In this document: positions 1 to 8,792 of the stretch, piece after piece
Position numbering within the stretch: position 1 is the first letter of the stretch
How the letters are laid out: every line of letters begins with the position of its first letter
Assembly (NCBI GenBank): GCA_963829955.1
Contig: CAWHKS010000001.1
Coordinates: forward strand, 372,001 to 436,000
Length of the DNA: 64,000 nt
Direction of reading: 5' to 3'
Source: DASTFY01 sp963829955
GTDB lineage: Bacteria; Actinomycetota; Acidimicrobiia; Acidimicrobiales; Ilumatobacteraceae
Position numbers and translations under genes: made by a program
The notes under the pieces: model-generated
The model's input: the letters and a program-made list of their open reading frames with translations, nothing else
Databases searched by the model: none
Told to the model about the DNA's origin: nothing

Positions 1-713
1 GGCTGGACATCGACTACGAACAGTTCGCCTTCGCCGACGACCGCTCGACCTGGATCACCACGCGCCCGAGCTGGGTGGCCTTCATCGAGGAGCTGGCCGA
101 ACAGCTCCACGCCGATGGGCGCACGCTCACCGTCAGCATCCCGCCCGTGTACGACACCGGCCGGACGCCGGACAGCGGTTACTGGGTCTACGACTACGCG
201 GCCATCGCCCCGCTCGTCGACCGCATCCGGGTGATGGCATACGACTACTCGACGGCTTCCGCCGGGCCCATCGCACCGCTCGAGTGGGTGCAGCAGGCCA
301 TCGACGGGACGGTCGCCGCCAGTGGCGATCCGGGCAAGCTCGTCCTCGGCATCCCGGCGTACGGCTACAACTGGGTCGTCGCCACGACCGGCACGTGCCC
401 GGACGGCGAGGACAGCGGGCGCACCGGCGTCACGGCCCGCTCGGCGCCCGAGCTGGCCCGCCGGCGCCGGGCCGAGCCGGTGTACGACGAGACGACCGGG
501 GAGTGGGCCTTCACGTATCAGTTGGAGCTCTCGGACGGTGCTACGGCGTGCACACAGACCCGCCAGGTCCGCTACGTCGACGGCGAAGGGGCGCTGGCCC
601 GGGCCGCGCTGGCCGAGGCCGCCGGCTTCGGCGGCAGCTCCCTCTGGGCCCTCGGCTACGAGGACGAAGCGTTCTGGAACGGGTTGACCGAGGTCGGCCC
701 GCGCGGAGCGTGA
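1..713 (+). CDS. Glycoside hydrolase family 18 (chitinase/YaaH-like), 5' truncated
   Basis: The reading frame is open from base 3 to the TGA at 711-713, so the gene begins upstream of the window. Its first visible residues, LDIDYE, are the GH18 DxDxE catalytic signature. The Glu codon at 18-20 would be the proton donor in substrate-assisted hydrolysis of beta-1,4-N-acetylglucosamine-type glycans. Later family features are the MAYDYS strand and an ALGYED tail near the C-terminus, matching the YaaH/spore-germination-like branch that acts on peptidoglycan or chitin. The signal peptide and any LysM domains would lie outside the window, so location and substrate are not visible. Confidence 0.85.
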   Translation, partial: LDIDYEQFAFADDRSTWITTRPSWVAFIEELAEQLHADGRTLTVSIPPVYDTGRTPDSGYWVYDYAAIAPLVDRIRVMAYDYSTASAGPIAPLEWVQQAIDGTVAASGDPGKLVLGIPAYGYNWVVATTGTCPDGEDSGRTGVTARSAPELARRRRAEPVYDETTGEWAFTYQLELSDGATACTQTRQVRYVDGEGALARAALAEAAGFGGSSLWALGYEDEAFWNGLTEVGPRGA

Positions 714-719
714 CGTTCG

Positions 720-746
720 GGGTCAGGCTTCGCGTGATCCTGGCCC
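720..746 (+). terminator. Possible hairpin terminator after the GH18 gene
   Basis: An inverted repeat of about 8 bp (720-727 with 739-746, one G-T pair) starts seven bases after the GH18 stop. There is no T-run, which is usual in GC-rich actinomycetes. Terminator function is inferred from position. Confidence 0.35.
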
Positions 747-833
747 GAAACCCTTCCCCTCACATGACGAAAGGGTTACGTTCCCGCGCCTGAGGTCTCG
801 ACGAGGAGGCCCAGGAGCCATAGGGGGGTACGA

Positions 834-2341
834 ATGGCACGGCACCGGAAATGGGGTGGGCCGGCAATCGTCGGGGCGCTGGTAGGAGCGCTCGTGGCGA
901 CGGTCCCGATCGGCGTGGCGCAGGTCGGCGCGGCGCAGCTGCGATAACGAGCAACAACAACACCATCAGAAGTTGACGAAGTGCGTGACGCTCGCAGGGG
1001 TCCGCGAGCACCAGCAGGCGTTCCAGGAGATCGCCGAACGCCAACGGCGGCAACCGGTATTCCGGATTGCCTGGGCATGACGCGTCGGTCGACTACGTGG
1101 TCGACCGACTCGAGGCCGCGGGCTACGACCCGACCGTCCAGCCCTTCGACTACCTGGCCTTCACCGAGGTCGGACCGTCGGCGCTCCAGCAGACGGCGCC
1201 CAATCAGGTCACCTACACCCAAGGCGTCGACTTCGGTGTGATCACCAATCCGATCCAGGCGACGTGACCGCCGCGGTCACGGCTGTCGACCTGCAACTGG
1301 GGATCGGCAACACCTCGACCAGCGGCTGCGAGGCGACGGACTTCGCGGGGTTCCCGGCTGGCAACATCGCCCTGCTGCAGCGGGGCACGTGCACCTTCGA
1401 GCTGAAGGCTGAAACGGCGGCCGCGGCTGGCGCCGTCGGCATCGTGATCTTCAACCAGGGGAACACCACGGCGGCCGACCGCAACAACATCCCAGCGGTC
1501 ACGCTGACGGCGAACAACACCAGTGGCATCCCGGTCCTCGGCACCCCCTACACGCTCGGCGTGACCCTGTCGCAGACACCGGGGCTACGGATGCGGGTGT
1601 TCGCCAACACCCTGCGCGAGACCAAGACCACCTTCAACGTGCTGGCCGAGACCAACTCGGGCAACGACAACAACGTCGTCATGGTGGGAGCTCACCTGGA
1701 CTCGGTGTTCGCCGGGCCCGGCATCAACGACAACGGTTCGGGCAGCGCGGCGATCCTCGAGGTGGCGGAGGCGATGCAGAAGGTGAAGCCCAACAACACG
1801 GTGCGCTTCGCCTGGTGGGGCGCCGAGGAGTCCGGCCTCGTCGGCTCGACCAACTACGTCGCCGGCCTGTCGCAGGCGCAGCGGGACAACATCGCGCTGT
1901 ACCTGAACTTCGACATGATCGGCTCGCCGAACTTACGTCCGGTTCGTCTACGACGGCGACGAACACGTCGGGGTCCCGAACGTCAACATCCCGCCTGGTT
2001 CGGCGGCGATCGAGGACTTCTTCATCGACTTCTACACCGCGCGTGGGCTCGCAGTCCGAGCCGACGGCGTTCGACGGACGTTCTGACTACGGGCCGTTCA
2101 TCGCTGCGGGTGTGGACATCCCCGCTGGTGGCCTGTTCACGGGGGCCGAGGGCATCAAGACGCCGGCCCAGCGAGGCGTCTACGGAGGCGTCGCCGGCCA
2201 GCAGTATCGACCCGTGCTACCACGCGGCGTGCGACACGTTCAGCAACAACAACAACGATCCATCCTCGACGTCAACGCCGATGCCGTCGCCGCAGCCACG
2301 CTCACTTATGCGATGAGCACCGCGACGGTCAACGGCGCGTA
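834..2341 (+). pseudogene. M28-family aminopeptidase with PA domain, split by about seven frameshifts
   Basis: Taken together the pieces encode a secreted zinc aminopeptidase. There is a signal peptide from ATG 834 (MARHRKWG then a hydrophobic stretch), an N-terminal peptidase region, a PA domain (CTFELKAE, VGIVIFNQGN) and M28 metal-site motifs: GAHLDSV, GINDNGSG, WGAEESG, NFDMIGSPN, and a C-terminal DPCYHAACD. The frame changes near 948, 1038, 1256, 1933, 2040, 2205 and 2262, so no single product can be made as written. Homology continues across every shift with no lost block. That fits either recent decay or a cluster of sequencing indels; at 1933-1934 one extra T restores NYVRFVYDG. The family removes N-terminal residues from peptides outside the cell. 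Confidence 0.75.
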
Positions 2342-2374
2342 GGCGAAGACTTCGAAATCAACCACCAGTGTCGG

Positions 2375-2407
2375 ACGAGGGGCGAGGCACGTAGCCTCGC
2401 CCCTCGT
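2375..2407 (+). terminator. Strong hairpin terminator downstream of the M28 locus
   Basis: A perfect 14-bp inverted repeat (2375-2388 with 2394-2407) encloses a 5-nt loop, 34 bases after the last peptidase stop. It lies between two same-strand genes and should isolate the downstream flavoenzyme from read-through. Confidence 0.7.
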
Positions 2408-2567
2408 TCACGCGCCGCCCGGAGCGGGCGAGCGCGATCCGACGATCTCGTCGTGGGAAGACCGTCGCGGTGGTCGATGCCGCTGGCGGGGCACCACCGG
2501 ATTGCAGGTGGATGCTCTGCGGGGGTCGGCTCCTGGCTGGGTCACTGACCCGAGTGGCTCGACGTCG

Positions 2568-4526
2568 GTGGCCTACGACCATTTGTTCCAGCCCATCGAG
2601 GTCGGGCCGATCACCGTGCCGAACCGCATCGTGCGGTCAGCGCACGGCACGATGCTGACCGGCGAGGAGCTCATCGCCTACCACGAGGCACGGGCCGCAG
2701 GCGGGGTCGGGCTGAGCACACTGGAGGCCACCGGCGTGCACGCCAACGCGCCGAGCGTCACCCCGCTCCACTCCGACGACGTCATCCCGCTGTACCGCGA
2801 GCTCATGGCCCGCATCCGCCCCTACGGCATGAGGATGCTCCAGCAGATCTACCACCCGGGCTCGGCCACTCGGCCCAAGAAGGCCGCCACCCAGGTGTCG
2901 TCGAGCCCCATCCCCAACCCGATGGTGGGCGGCATCCCGATGGAGATGACGCGGCCGATGATCGCCGAGATGGTCGACGCGTTCGCTGCCGCGGCGCGAC
3001 GGTGCAGGGAGGGCGGGCTCGACGGGATCGACCTGCACGCGTCCAGCGGGTACCTGATCGAGCAGTTCCTCTCCCCCGCCAACAACACCCGCACCGATGA
3101 GTACGGGGGGTCACTCGCGAACCGGATGCGGTTCCTGGTGGAGATCCTCGGCGCCATCCGGGCCGAGGTGGGCTACGACTTCTGCGTCGGCATCCGCCTG
3201 CCCAACGAGGAGTACATCCCGGGCGGGCTGACGCCCCACGACGTGGCGGAGATCGCCTGCATCATCGAACCCGAGGTCGACTACGTCTCGTTGCACATGG
3301 GCTCGTACTGGCGCTTCCACAAGCTCCTGTCACCCATGGACGAGCCGCTCGGCAGCGAGATGCCGGCCAACGAGGTCATCACCCGGGTCGTCACGAAGCC
3401 GACCATGGTCGTCGGCCGCATCATGACGCTCGACCACGCCGAGCACATCGTCGCCAGCGGCGCCGCCGACCTGGTGTCGATGGTACGGGCGCTCATCGCC
3501 GATCCCGCGCTGGTCGCCAAAGCCCGGCGGGGCGAGGAGCACCTGATCCGGCCGTGCATCGGCTCCAACTTCGGCTGCGTCGGTCAGCTCATGAGCACCG
3601 GCCGGCTGTCGTGTGTGGTCAACGTCGCGGCGGCGCAGGAGTCCATTGTGAGCTACGAACCACCGGCCCCGGCCCCAGAGCGCCGGCGCGTGCTCATCGT
3701 GGGCGGCGGGCCCGCGGGACTGGAGGCCGCTCGGACCGCGGCGCTGCGCGGACACGAGGTCCATCTCCACGAGGCAACCCGGCAGCTCGGCGGCCAGGTG
3801 GCGATCGCCGCGAGCGTGCCGCACCGGTCCGACATCGGGGCCATCACCGACTTCCTGACCCGCGAGATCGAGCGCCTGGGCGTGACCATCCGGCTCCGCT
3901 CGACGGTCGATCCGGAGGTGGTGGCCGAGCTCGTCCCTGACGAGGTCGTCGTGGCCACCGGGAGCTCGCCGCGGCGCGACGGCTTCCAGGTGTCCACGCC
4001 GGTGACAGCCATTCCCGGCCACGAGCTGACCCACGTGTTCACCTCGTGGGACGTCTTCGGCTTCGGCGGCCGCGCCACGCTCGAGAGCCCGGCTGTCGTG
4101 TTCGACGACACCGGCACCTTCGAGGCCGTCTCCGTGGCCGACGCTCTCCTCGCCGCCGGCCTGAAGGTCACCATGGTCGGGCGGAACCAGGCCATCGGCG
4201 AGCGGCTGCCCTACCCGCCGGCCACGGTGGAGGCCGCTCGGGAGCGGCTCATGTCCGGCGACTTCGACTTCGTCGGCGGGCACTACCTCCAGGGCATCAC
4301 CCCGGACGAGGTGATCATCGGGGTGCCGTTCACGGAGCGGGTGCGCGCCGTCCCCGCCCGCACGGTGGTCCTCGTCACCTACAACCACCCGAACCGGGAG
4401 CTGGCCGAGTACCTCGACGCGCTCGACACCCGGCCGTGGCGCGTGCACCTCGTCGGCGACGTCACAGGGACGAACGGCATCCTTCCCGCCATCCACCAGG
4501 CCGCCGCCACCACTCGCGCCATCTGA
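2568..4526 (+). CDS. OYE-like NADH:flavin oxidoreductase / 2,4-dienoyl-CoA reductase-type flavoenzyme
   Basis: About 652 aa with the two-module layout of FadH/trimethylamine-dehydrogenase relatives. The first ~330 residues form an FMN TIM barrel (LFQPIEVGPITVPNR, GYLIEQFLSP, DEYGGSLANR). The rest is an FAD/NAD(P) module with a dinucleotide-binding loop (VLIVGGGPAGLEAA). Electrons would pass from NAD(P)H through FAD, a 4Fe-4S cluster and FMN to an unsaturated substrate, which is unknown here. The Fe-S linker reads CIGSNFGC followed by a later Cys, so one of the usual four ligands is Ser. GTG 2568 is chosen because family similarity starts at once; a TTG at 2502 is an in-frame alternative. No neighbour is clearly functionally linked. 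Confidence 0.85.
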   Translation: MAYDHLFQPIEVGPITVPNRIVRSAHGTMLTGEELIAYHEARAAGGVGLSTLEATGVHANAPSVTPLHSDDVIPLYRELMARIRPYGMRMLQQIYHPGSATRPKKAATQVSSSPIPNPMVGGIPMEMTRPMIAEMVDAFAAAARRCREGGLDGIDLHASSGYLIEQFLSPANNTRTDEYGGSLANRMRFLVEILGAIRAEVGYDFCVGIRLPNEEYIPGGLTPHDVAEIACIIEPEVDYVSLHMGSYWRFHKLLSPMDEPLGSEMPANEVITRVVTKPTMVVGRIMTLDHAEHIVASGAADLVSMVRALIADPALVAKARRGEEHLIRPCIGSNFGCVGQLMSTGRLSCVVNVAAAQESIVSYEPPAPAPERRRVLIVGGGPAGLEAARTAALRGHEVHLHEATRQLGGQVAIAASVPHRSDIGAITDFLTREIERLGVTIRLRSTVDPEVVAELVPDEVVVATGSSPRRDGFQVSTPVTAIPGHELTHVFTSWDVFGFGGRATLESPAVVFDDTGTFEAVSVADALLAAGLKVTMVGRNQAIGERLPYPPATVEAARERLMSGDFDFVGGHYLQGITPDEVIIGVPFTERVRAVPARTVVLVTYNHPNRELAEYLDALDTRPWRVHLVGDVTGTNGILPAIHQAAATTRAI

Positions 4527-4569
4527 TGTCCACACCGCCCGGCGTCCTGGCCGCGTACGCTCGGCGGCC

Positions 4570-5550
4570 GTGCGCGCCCTGCTCTGCCACCAGTTCGGTC
4601 CCCCGGAGTCCCTCGTCGTCGAGGAGATCGAGGCCCCCGAGCCGGCCCCGGGCCAGGTCCTGGTGGACGTCCGTGCCTGCTCGGCCACTTTCCCCGACGT
4701 GCTCATGATCCAGGGCCTCTACCAGGTCAAGCCGTCCTTCCCGTTCTCGCCCGGCGGCGAAGTCACCGGCGTGGTGTCCGCGGTCGGCGACGGCGTGAGC
4801 ACCGTCTCCGTCGGCGACCGGGTGATCGCGCCGCTCGGCTACGGAGGCATGGCCGAGCAGGTGCGGGTCCCGGCGGCCGGCGTCGTACCCCTCCCAGACG
4901 GCGTCGGCTTCGAGGCCGCGGCCGGGTTCCTGTACGCCTACGGCACCTCGTTCCACGCCCTCCGGGACCGGGCTGTGATCCAACCGGGCGAGACCCTGCT
5001 CGTCCTCGGCGCCGCCGGCGGCGTGGGCTTGGCCGCGGTCGAGCTCGGCGTGACCATGGGCGCCACGGTGATCGCCGCCGCCTCCAGCGAAGCCAAGCTC
5101 GCCGTGTGCCGTGAGCGGGGCGCCGCCATGACGATCGACTACGAGCGCGAGGACCTGAAGGCCGCCGTGCGCGAGCTCACCGACGGCCGGGGCGCCGACG
5201 TCGTCTATGACCCGGTCGGTGGCCGGTTCAGCGAGCCCGCCCTGCGGTCGACGGCGTGGGGCGGCCGCTTCCTGGTCATCGGCTTCGCGTCTGGAGAGAT
5301 CCCCAAGCTGCCCCTCAACCTGCCGCTGCTGAAGGGCTGCGCGGTCGTCGGCGTGTTCTGGGGCGCCTTCGTCCAGCACGAACCGGAACGGGCCGCCGCC
5401 AACGGACGGGAATTGGTCGCGATGCTCGGCGACGGCCGGCTGCAGCCCCACGTGTCCACGACGTTCCCGCTGGCCGAGGGCGGCCAGGCCATCCGCCACC
5501 TCGCCGACCGGAAGGCCGAAGGCCGGGTCGTCGTCACCGTCGACCCGTGA
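4570..5550 (+). CDS. NADPH:quinone oxidoreductase, zinc-free MDR family
   Basis: 326 aa covering a full medium-chain dehydrogenase/reductase. It has the N-terminal GroES-like fold (PGGEVTGVV, VGDRVIAPL), a Rossmann dinucleotide loop (GAAGGVGLAAVELG) and the VIGFASGEIPKLPLNL segment typical of the NADPH:quinone reductase/zeta-crystallin branch. The structural-zinc Cys cluster is absent. It should reduce quinones or other alpha,beta-unsaturated carbonyls in the cytoplasm. It starts at GTG 4570, 43 bases after the OYE-like gene and 10 before the next, so the three redox genes may be co-transcribed. The natural substrate cannot be read from sequence. Confidence 0.85.
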   Translation: MRALLCHQFGPPESLVVEEIEAPEPAPGQVLVDVRACSATFPDVLMIQGLYQVKPSFPFSPGGEVTGVVSAVGDGVSTVSVGDRVIAPLGYGGMAEQVRVPAAGVVPLPDGVGFEAAAGFLYAYGTSFHALRDRAVIQPGETLLVLGAAGGVGLAAVELGVTMGATVIAAASSEAKLAVCRERGAAMTIDYEREDLKAAVRELTDGRGADVVYDPVGGRFSEPALRSTAWGGRFLVIGFASGEIPKLPLNLPLLKGCAVVGVFWGAFVQHEPERAAANGRELVAMLGDGRLQPHVSTTFPLAEGGQAIRHLADRKAEGRVVVTVDP

Positions 5551-5560
5551 TGGTCGCCTG

Positions 5561-5929
5561 ATGGACGAACGCACCCGCCAGGCACTGGCCGACGACCTCA
5601 CCGTCGACATCACGACGACCGGCGCCCTCACCGGGCAGCCCCGGCGCCTCGAGATCTGGATGCTCCACATCGACGGCCGCTACTTCATCACCGGGACCCC
5701 CGGGCCTCGTGACTGGCTGGCCAACCTCACCGTCCACCCGGACTTCATGGTGCACCTCAAGCAGCGTGTCCGTGCCGATCTGCCCGCCCGGGCGACCGTC
5801 GTCACCGACGACAAGACCCGCCGCGCCGTGCTCGCCCACGCCGCGGCGACGTGGTACCGGGGCGAGGTGCCCCTCGACGATCTCGTCGCCACGGCACCGA
5901 TGGTCGAGGTCACGTTCGCCGATGGGTGA
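5561..5929 (+). CDS. Deazaflavin-dependent nitroreductase-family protein (DUF385/Ddn-like)
   Basis: 122 aa, the normal length for the small split-beta-barrel F420-binding family typified by mycobacterial Ddn. Recognisable segments are TTGALTGQPRRLEIW near the N-terminus, then an FITGTPGPRDWLANL core and a HPDFMVHLKQ turn. Family members reduce quinones or other acceptors with F420H2, though some bind FMN or haem. It follows the quinone reductase by 10 bases and probably shares its transcript, which suggests a quinone or redox-defence role. Confidence 0.8.
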   Translation: MDERTRQALADDLTVDITTTGALTGQPRRLEIWMLHIDGRYFITGTPGPRDWLANLTVHPDFMVHLKQRVRADLPARATVVTDDKTRRAVLAHAAATWYRGEVPLDDLVATAPMVEVTFADG

Positions 5930-5940
5930 CCCGGGCCGAG

Positions 5941-7044
5941 CTAGCCGAGGAGCTGGCGGACCGCCGGGATGACGTGAGCGGCGATGCTGTCCTGCCCCTG
6001 CGGGGTGGGATGGAACGGCGCCTGGCTCTCGAAGCTGTCGGGGTCGGTGACCTTGTAGATGGACAACCCGTACGCCCAGGGGGCGTCCGTGCACCAGATG
6101 TGGGAGACGCCCTGGGGCTCGTAGGCGGTCGAGATGTCGGCCAGCCCCACGTCGGGGCCGAGTCCCTCGACCGTCTCGCGGATGGTGCCGTTCAGGTCGT
6201 CGACGAGGCTGGCCAGGTATTCGGTCTGCTCCGGGTACAGCCAGCTCGTGTCGGGGCACTTGGCACCGTCGGCGGGGAGCGGGTTGGCGTAGTTGGTGAT
6301 GACCACCTTCGGCGCCGCCACCCCGTTGGCCTTCGCCCGTGCCGCGATCCAGTCGACCAGCGTGGCGTAGTTGGCCCTCAGGGTGGGCAGGAAGTCGAAG
6401 TAGTCCGTCTGGATGGTGCTGCCGGGATTGGTGCTCGTGCACGCCAGGTCCGCGAGGTCGAAGGCGTACTCGTAGCCGTTCTCGATGCACGCCTCGACGA
6501 TGGACACGAACTGCAGGTCGTCCGCGCCCAGCGTCACGAGCACCACGTCCGGCTCGGCCGCGTCGTACTCGGCGTTGAGGCCGGACTGCGTCGCCCAGTT
6601 GCCGAACTGCGCAGGACGCAGCACCGTGCCGTCGTCGGTCTCCGGTGCGGAGATGCCGGCCGCGAACGTCGCGCCGGTGCACGCGAACTGGGTGAACTCG
6701 GCGTCGAAGTACGCGGCGACGATGTTTCCGTAGGCGTCGGGCGAGTCGTGGCACAGCGGGTACGGCCCGGGCCACGTCACCGACAGGTTCCCGCCGGTCC
6801 ACTCCCGGGTGTGGGTGTCGTACTCGTAGCCGTACAGGGTGCCCTCGCCGGAGGCGATGGAGTCCCCGAGCTGCACGATGGACAGGCCACCCGCGGCGGG
6901 CGCGCTCGTCGAGGTGGCTGTGCTGTCCGGTGTCGTGGGAGCCGCCGTGTCCGCCGGGGCGGTGTCGCCCGCCTGAGGATCGCCGCAACCCACGAGCCCG
7001 ACCGCGAGCACCAGCGCGGCCAATGCCGCTCGCGACCTGGGCAC
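5941..7044 (-). CDS. SGNH/GDSL-family hydrolase lipoprotein
   Basis: 367 aa. A lipobox (LVGC) ends a short signal sequence, so the mature protein should be anchored to the outer face of the membrane after a Thr/Ala-rich linker of ~30 residues. The GDS nucleophile block (VQLGDSIASGEG) follows at about residue 60, and the C-terminal FHPTPQGQ supplies the His of the triad. The family are esterases/lipases; SGNH members with this disulphide-rich middle resemble secreted actinomycete lipases. It starts at GTG 7044, three bases after the thioesterase gene, so the two form a minus-strand unit. Confidence 0.8.
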   Translation of the reverse strand: MPRSRAALAALVLAVGLVGCGDPQAGDTAPADTAAPTTPDSTATSTSAPAAGGLSIVQLGDSIASGEGTLYGYEYDTHTREWTGGNLSVTWPGPYPLCHDSPDAYGNIVAAYFDAEFTQFACTGATFAAGISAPETDDGTVLRPAQFGNWATQSGLNAEYDAAEPDVVLVTLGADDLQFVSIVEACIENGYEYAFDLADLACTSTNPGSTIQTDYFDFLPTLRANYATLVDWIAARAKANGVAAPKVVITNYANPLPADGAKCPDTSWLYPEQTEYLASLVDDLNGTIRETVEGLGPDVGLADISTAYEPQGVSHIWCTDAPWAYGLSIYKVTDPDSFESQAPFHPTPQGQDSIAAHVIPAVRQLLG

Positions 7045-7047
7045 GGC

Positions 7048-7410
7048 TCAGCCCATCCTGTCCAAGGACACCACGGCTCGCTCGTGGGTCCCGCGGCTGA
7101 CGACGCCCTGCGGACCGGTCACCTCGACGTCGAACGTGAGCCGGCGACGGTTCACCGCCGTGAGACGGCCCACGATCTCGAACTCCTCACCGTCGAGCAC
7201 GGCCGCCTCGTGGCTGACGCAGACGTGGGTACCGACCGTCGTCTCTCCGTCGTCGAGGTGCGCCTGCGCCGCCTGCAGGCAGGTCATCTCGATGAGCTGG
7301 ATCATCGTCGGGGTCGACAGGACGACCCGAGGCAGGTGCGGCGGCGACATCTCGGCCGTCACGGTGTGCCGGGTGCGGCCCTCGACCCCGTCCGCGAGGC
7401 TGTCTTTCAT
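7048..7410 (-). CDS. FlK-like hotdog-fold thioesterase
   Basis: About 120 aa. The STPTMIQLIE segment and a later VGTHVCVSHE segment line up with the Thr, Glu and His of the fluoroacetyl-CoA thioesterase (FlK) hotdog family. Relatives hydrolyse short acyl-CoA thioesters in the cytosol, and most genomic copies have unknown substrates. ATG 7410 is preferred over the GTG one codon upstream. It lies immediately upstream of the GDSL lipoprotein, probably as one transcript. Confidence 0.75.
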   Translation of the reverse strand: MKDSLADGVEGRTRHTVTAEMSPPHLPRVVLSTPTMIQLIEMTCLQAAQAHLDDGETTVGTHVCVSHEAAVLDGEEFEIVGRLTAVNRRRLTFDVEVTGPQGVVSRGTHERAVVSLDRMG

Positions 7411-7455
7411 CACGCCAGTTTCGCCTGCTTGGGTCGCCCGCGCCGCGGAGAGACC

Positions 7456-7824
7456 TCAGCCGAGCAGCTTGGCCTTTGCGGAGGCGAACTCCTCGTCGCT
7501 CAGGATGCCCTGCTCGTGCAGCCCGGCCAGCTCCTTGAGCTTGGTAATAGTCGGATCCTCCGCCGGTGCTGCTGGCGCCGCCGGTGCGGCCGCGGCCTGT
7601 GCGGCGGCGGCATTGGCGGCCGCTTGGTCGGCCATGGCCTGCTGCTGGGCCATGGCCTGCTGCTGCTGGTAGGCCTCGGCGTCGGCCTGTGTCTGGGCCT
7701 TGCCCTGCTGGTGCCGGGAGACGCCGCCGACCACCGCCGTCGCCGTCCCGGCGACCACCGCCGTGCGGGCCATCGTGCCCACCAGCCCCGGCCGACCGAC
7801 TCGTCCGATCCCTCTGCCTCTCAT
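7456..7824 (-). CDS. SHOCT-domain protein with Gln/Ala-rich linker
   Basis: 122 aa. The basic, Gly-rich N-terminus is followed by a weakly hydrophobic stretch (TAVVAGTATAVVGG), then a low-complexity Gln/Met/Ala region at residues 45-85. The C-terminus is a classic short SHOCT helix pair (LKELAGLHEQGILSDEEFASAKAKLLG has the family spacing). ATG 7824 is preceded by a GAGGAGAGAG ribosome-binding site. SHOCT domains are thought to mediate oligomerisation. It directly follows the DUF6325-like gene, a pairing I recall from other actinomycetes, with 23 bases between them. Confidence 0.8.
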   Translation of the reverse strand: MRGRGIGRVGRPGLVGTMARTAVVAGTATAVVGGVSRHQQGKAQTQADAEAYQQQQAMAQQQAMADQAAANAAAAQAAAAPAAPAAPAEDPTITKLKELAGLHEQGILSDEEFASAKAKLLG

Positions 7825-7847
7825 TTGTCTCTCTCCTCGCTTCCTGA

Positions 7848-8258
7848 TCAGCCGGCCGAGATGCCCTCGAACGCGGCTTCTACGATGTCGTGGGGAATGC
7901 GCTCCCCGCTGAGGATGACCCCGCCGGCGTCGCGTAGAGCCGCGGCCAGCCGGCTGGCCCAGAGGTCCTCCCATACGATCATGAGGCCGGAGGAGTTGGG
8001 CTCCAACACCTCGGCCACCATCTCCAGATCTTCTTCGCTGAGGAGGCCGTCGGCCTCCCCTTCGAGCTCGCTCACCCCTGGGAGATCCTCGTACTCGACC
8101 GAGGTCACGGTGCCGGCTGCGTCCTTCATGACGAAAACCAGGTCGAGGATGCGCACGGTGCCGCTCTCCACGAGGTCGGCCAGCGCGGGGACGATCTCGC
8201 CCTTGAACTGGTTCTCGGGGAACCCGATGATGATGTACTCCACAGGCCCCATGGCCAT
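7848..8258 (-). CDS. DUF6325-family protein (DUF1269-like fold)
   Basis: 136 aa. It opens with MGPVEYIIIGFPENQFKGEI and continues with alternating strands and an acidic LSEEDLEMVAEVLEPNSSG segment, the pattern of the small alpha/beta DUF6325/DUF1269 proteins. No catalytic residues are known for the family. ATG 8258 sits 7 nt behind an AGGAGGGG ribosome-binding site, so the GTG at 8264 is unlikely to be used. It leads a two-gene unit with the SHOCT protein, and a stress or membrane-associated role is only a guess. Confidence 0.7.
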   Translation of the reverse strand: MAMGPVEYIIIGFPENQFKGEIVPALADLVESGTVRILDLVFVMKDAAGTVTSVEYEDLPGVSELEGEADGLLSEEDLEMVAEVLEPNSSGLMIVWEDLWASRLAAALRDAGGVILSGERIPHDIVEAAFEGISAG

Positions 8259-8319
8259 GTGCACCCCTCCTGGTCGACGACTGAGCCGGTGGCCACCCTA
8301 GCCCCACGCAAGCAGGCGG

Positions 8320-8721
8320 TCAGCAAGCGACGAGCCACGCGCGCGGGTCCGGGAGCGGGCGACGGTCGGGGGCGACGAAGGCGGCGGCCGCGCGCGGATC
8401 GGCGAGCGTGGCGGGCTCGTAGTAGACGTCGAGGAGCTGGCGGTCGAGAAGCTCGGGCTGCAGGGCGAGCAGGTGAGCGAACTCGAGGGCAGTGGGCACG
8501 GCCGCTCGGGCCGCACGAACGACGACGAGCCAGGCGGTCGTGCGCGTGCAGTGGATCCGGCCGTCCGTCACCCGGGCGCGGCGCCGCAATGCTGCGAACA
8601 GCTCCTGCTCCGCTGATCGGTCGTCCCGTTCGAGGAGCACCCAGGCCAGCCGCAGGTTGGCCACGTGGTCCCGCGGCTCCCGTCCTGCGGTCACTGCGGC
8701 GAGGAAGGCGTCGTCGGTCAT
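8320..8721 (-). CDS. Hypothetical protein, 133 aa
   Basis: I do not recognise this protein. It is mostly helical in appearance with no signal peptide or membrane segment. Arg-rich helices (LFAALRRRARV) precede a region reading HCTRTTAWLVVVRAA that could be buried. Codon third positions are strongly GC as in neighbouring genes and the frame is closed properly, which supports a real gene. It lies head-to-head with the histidine phosphatase, 71 bases away. Confidence 0.55.
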   Translation of the reverse strand: MTDDAFLAAVTAGREPRDHVANLRLAWVLLERDDRSAEQELFAALRRRARVTDGRIHCTRTTAWLVVVRAARAAVPTALEFAHLLALQPELLDRQLLDVYYEPATLADPRAAAAFVAPDRRPLPDPRAWLVAC

Positions 8722-8792
8722 CGCCCAGCTCTTCGCTCCGGCCGCGCCGGCGGATGGGTCCGCGGAGGGACGCGCCTCTACAGTCGCCGCCG

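Noticed and set aside
7570..7690. Gln/Ala-rich stretch as a genomic repeat
   Set aside because: It is low-complexity coding sequence of the SHOCT protein, without identical unit copies.
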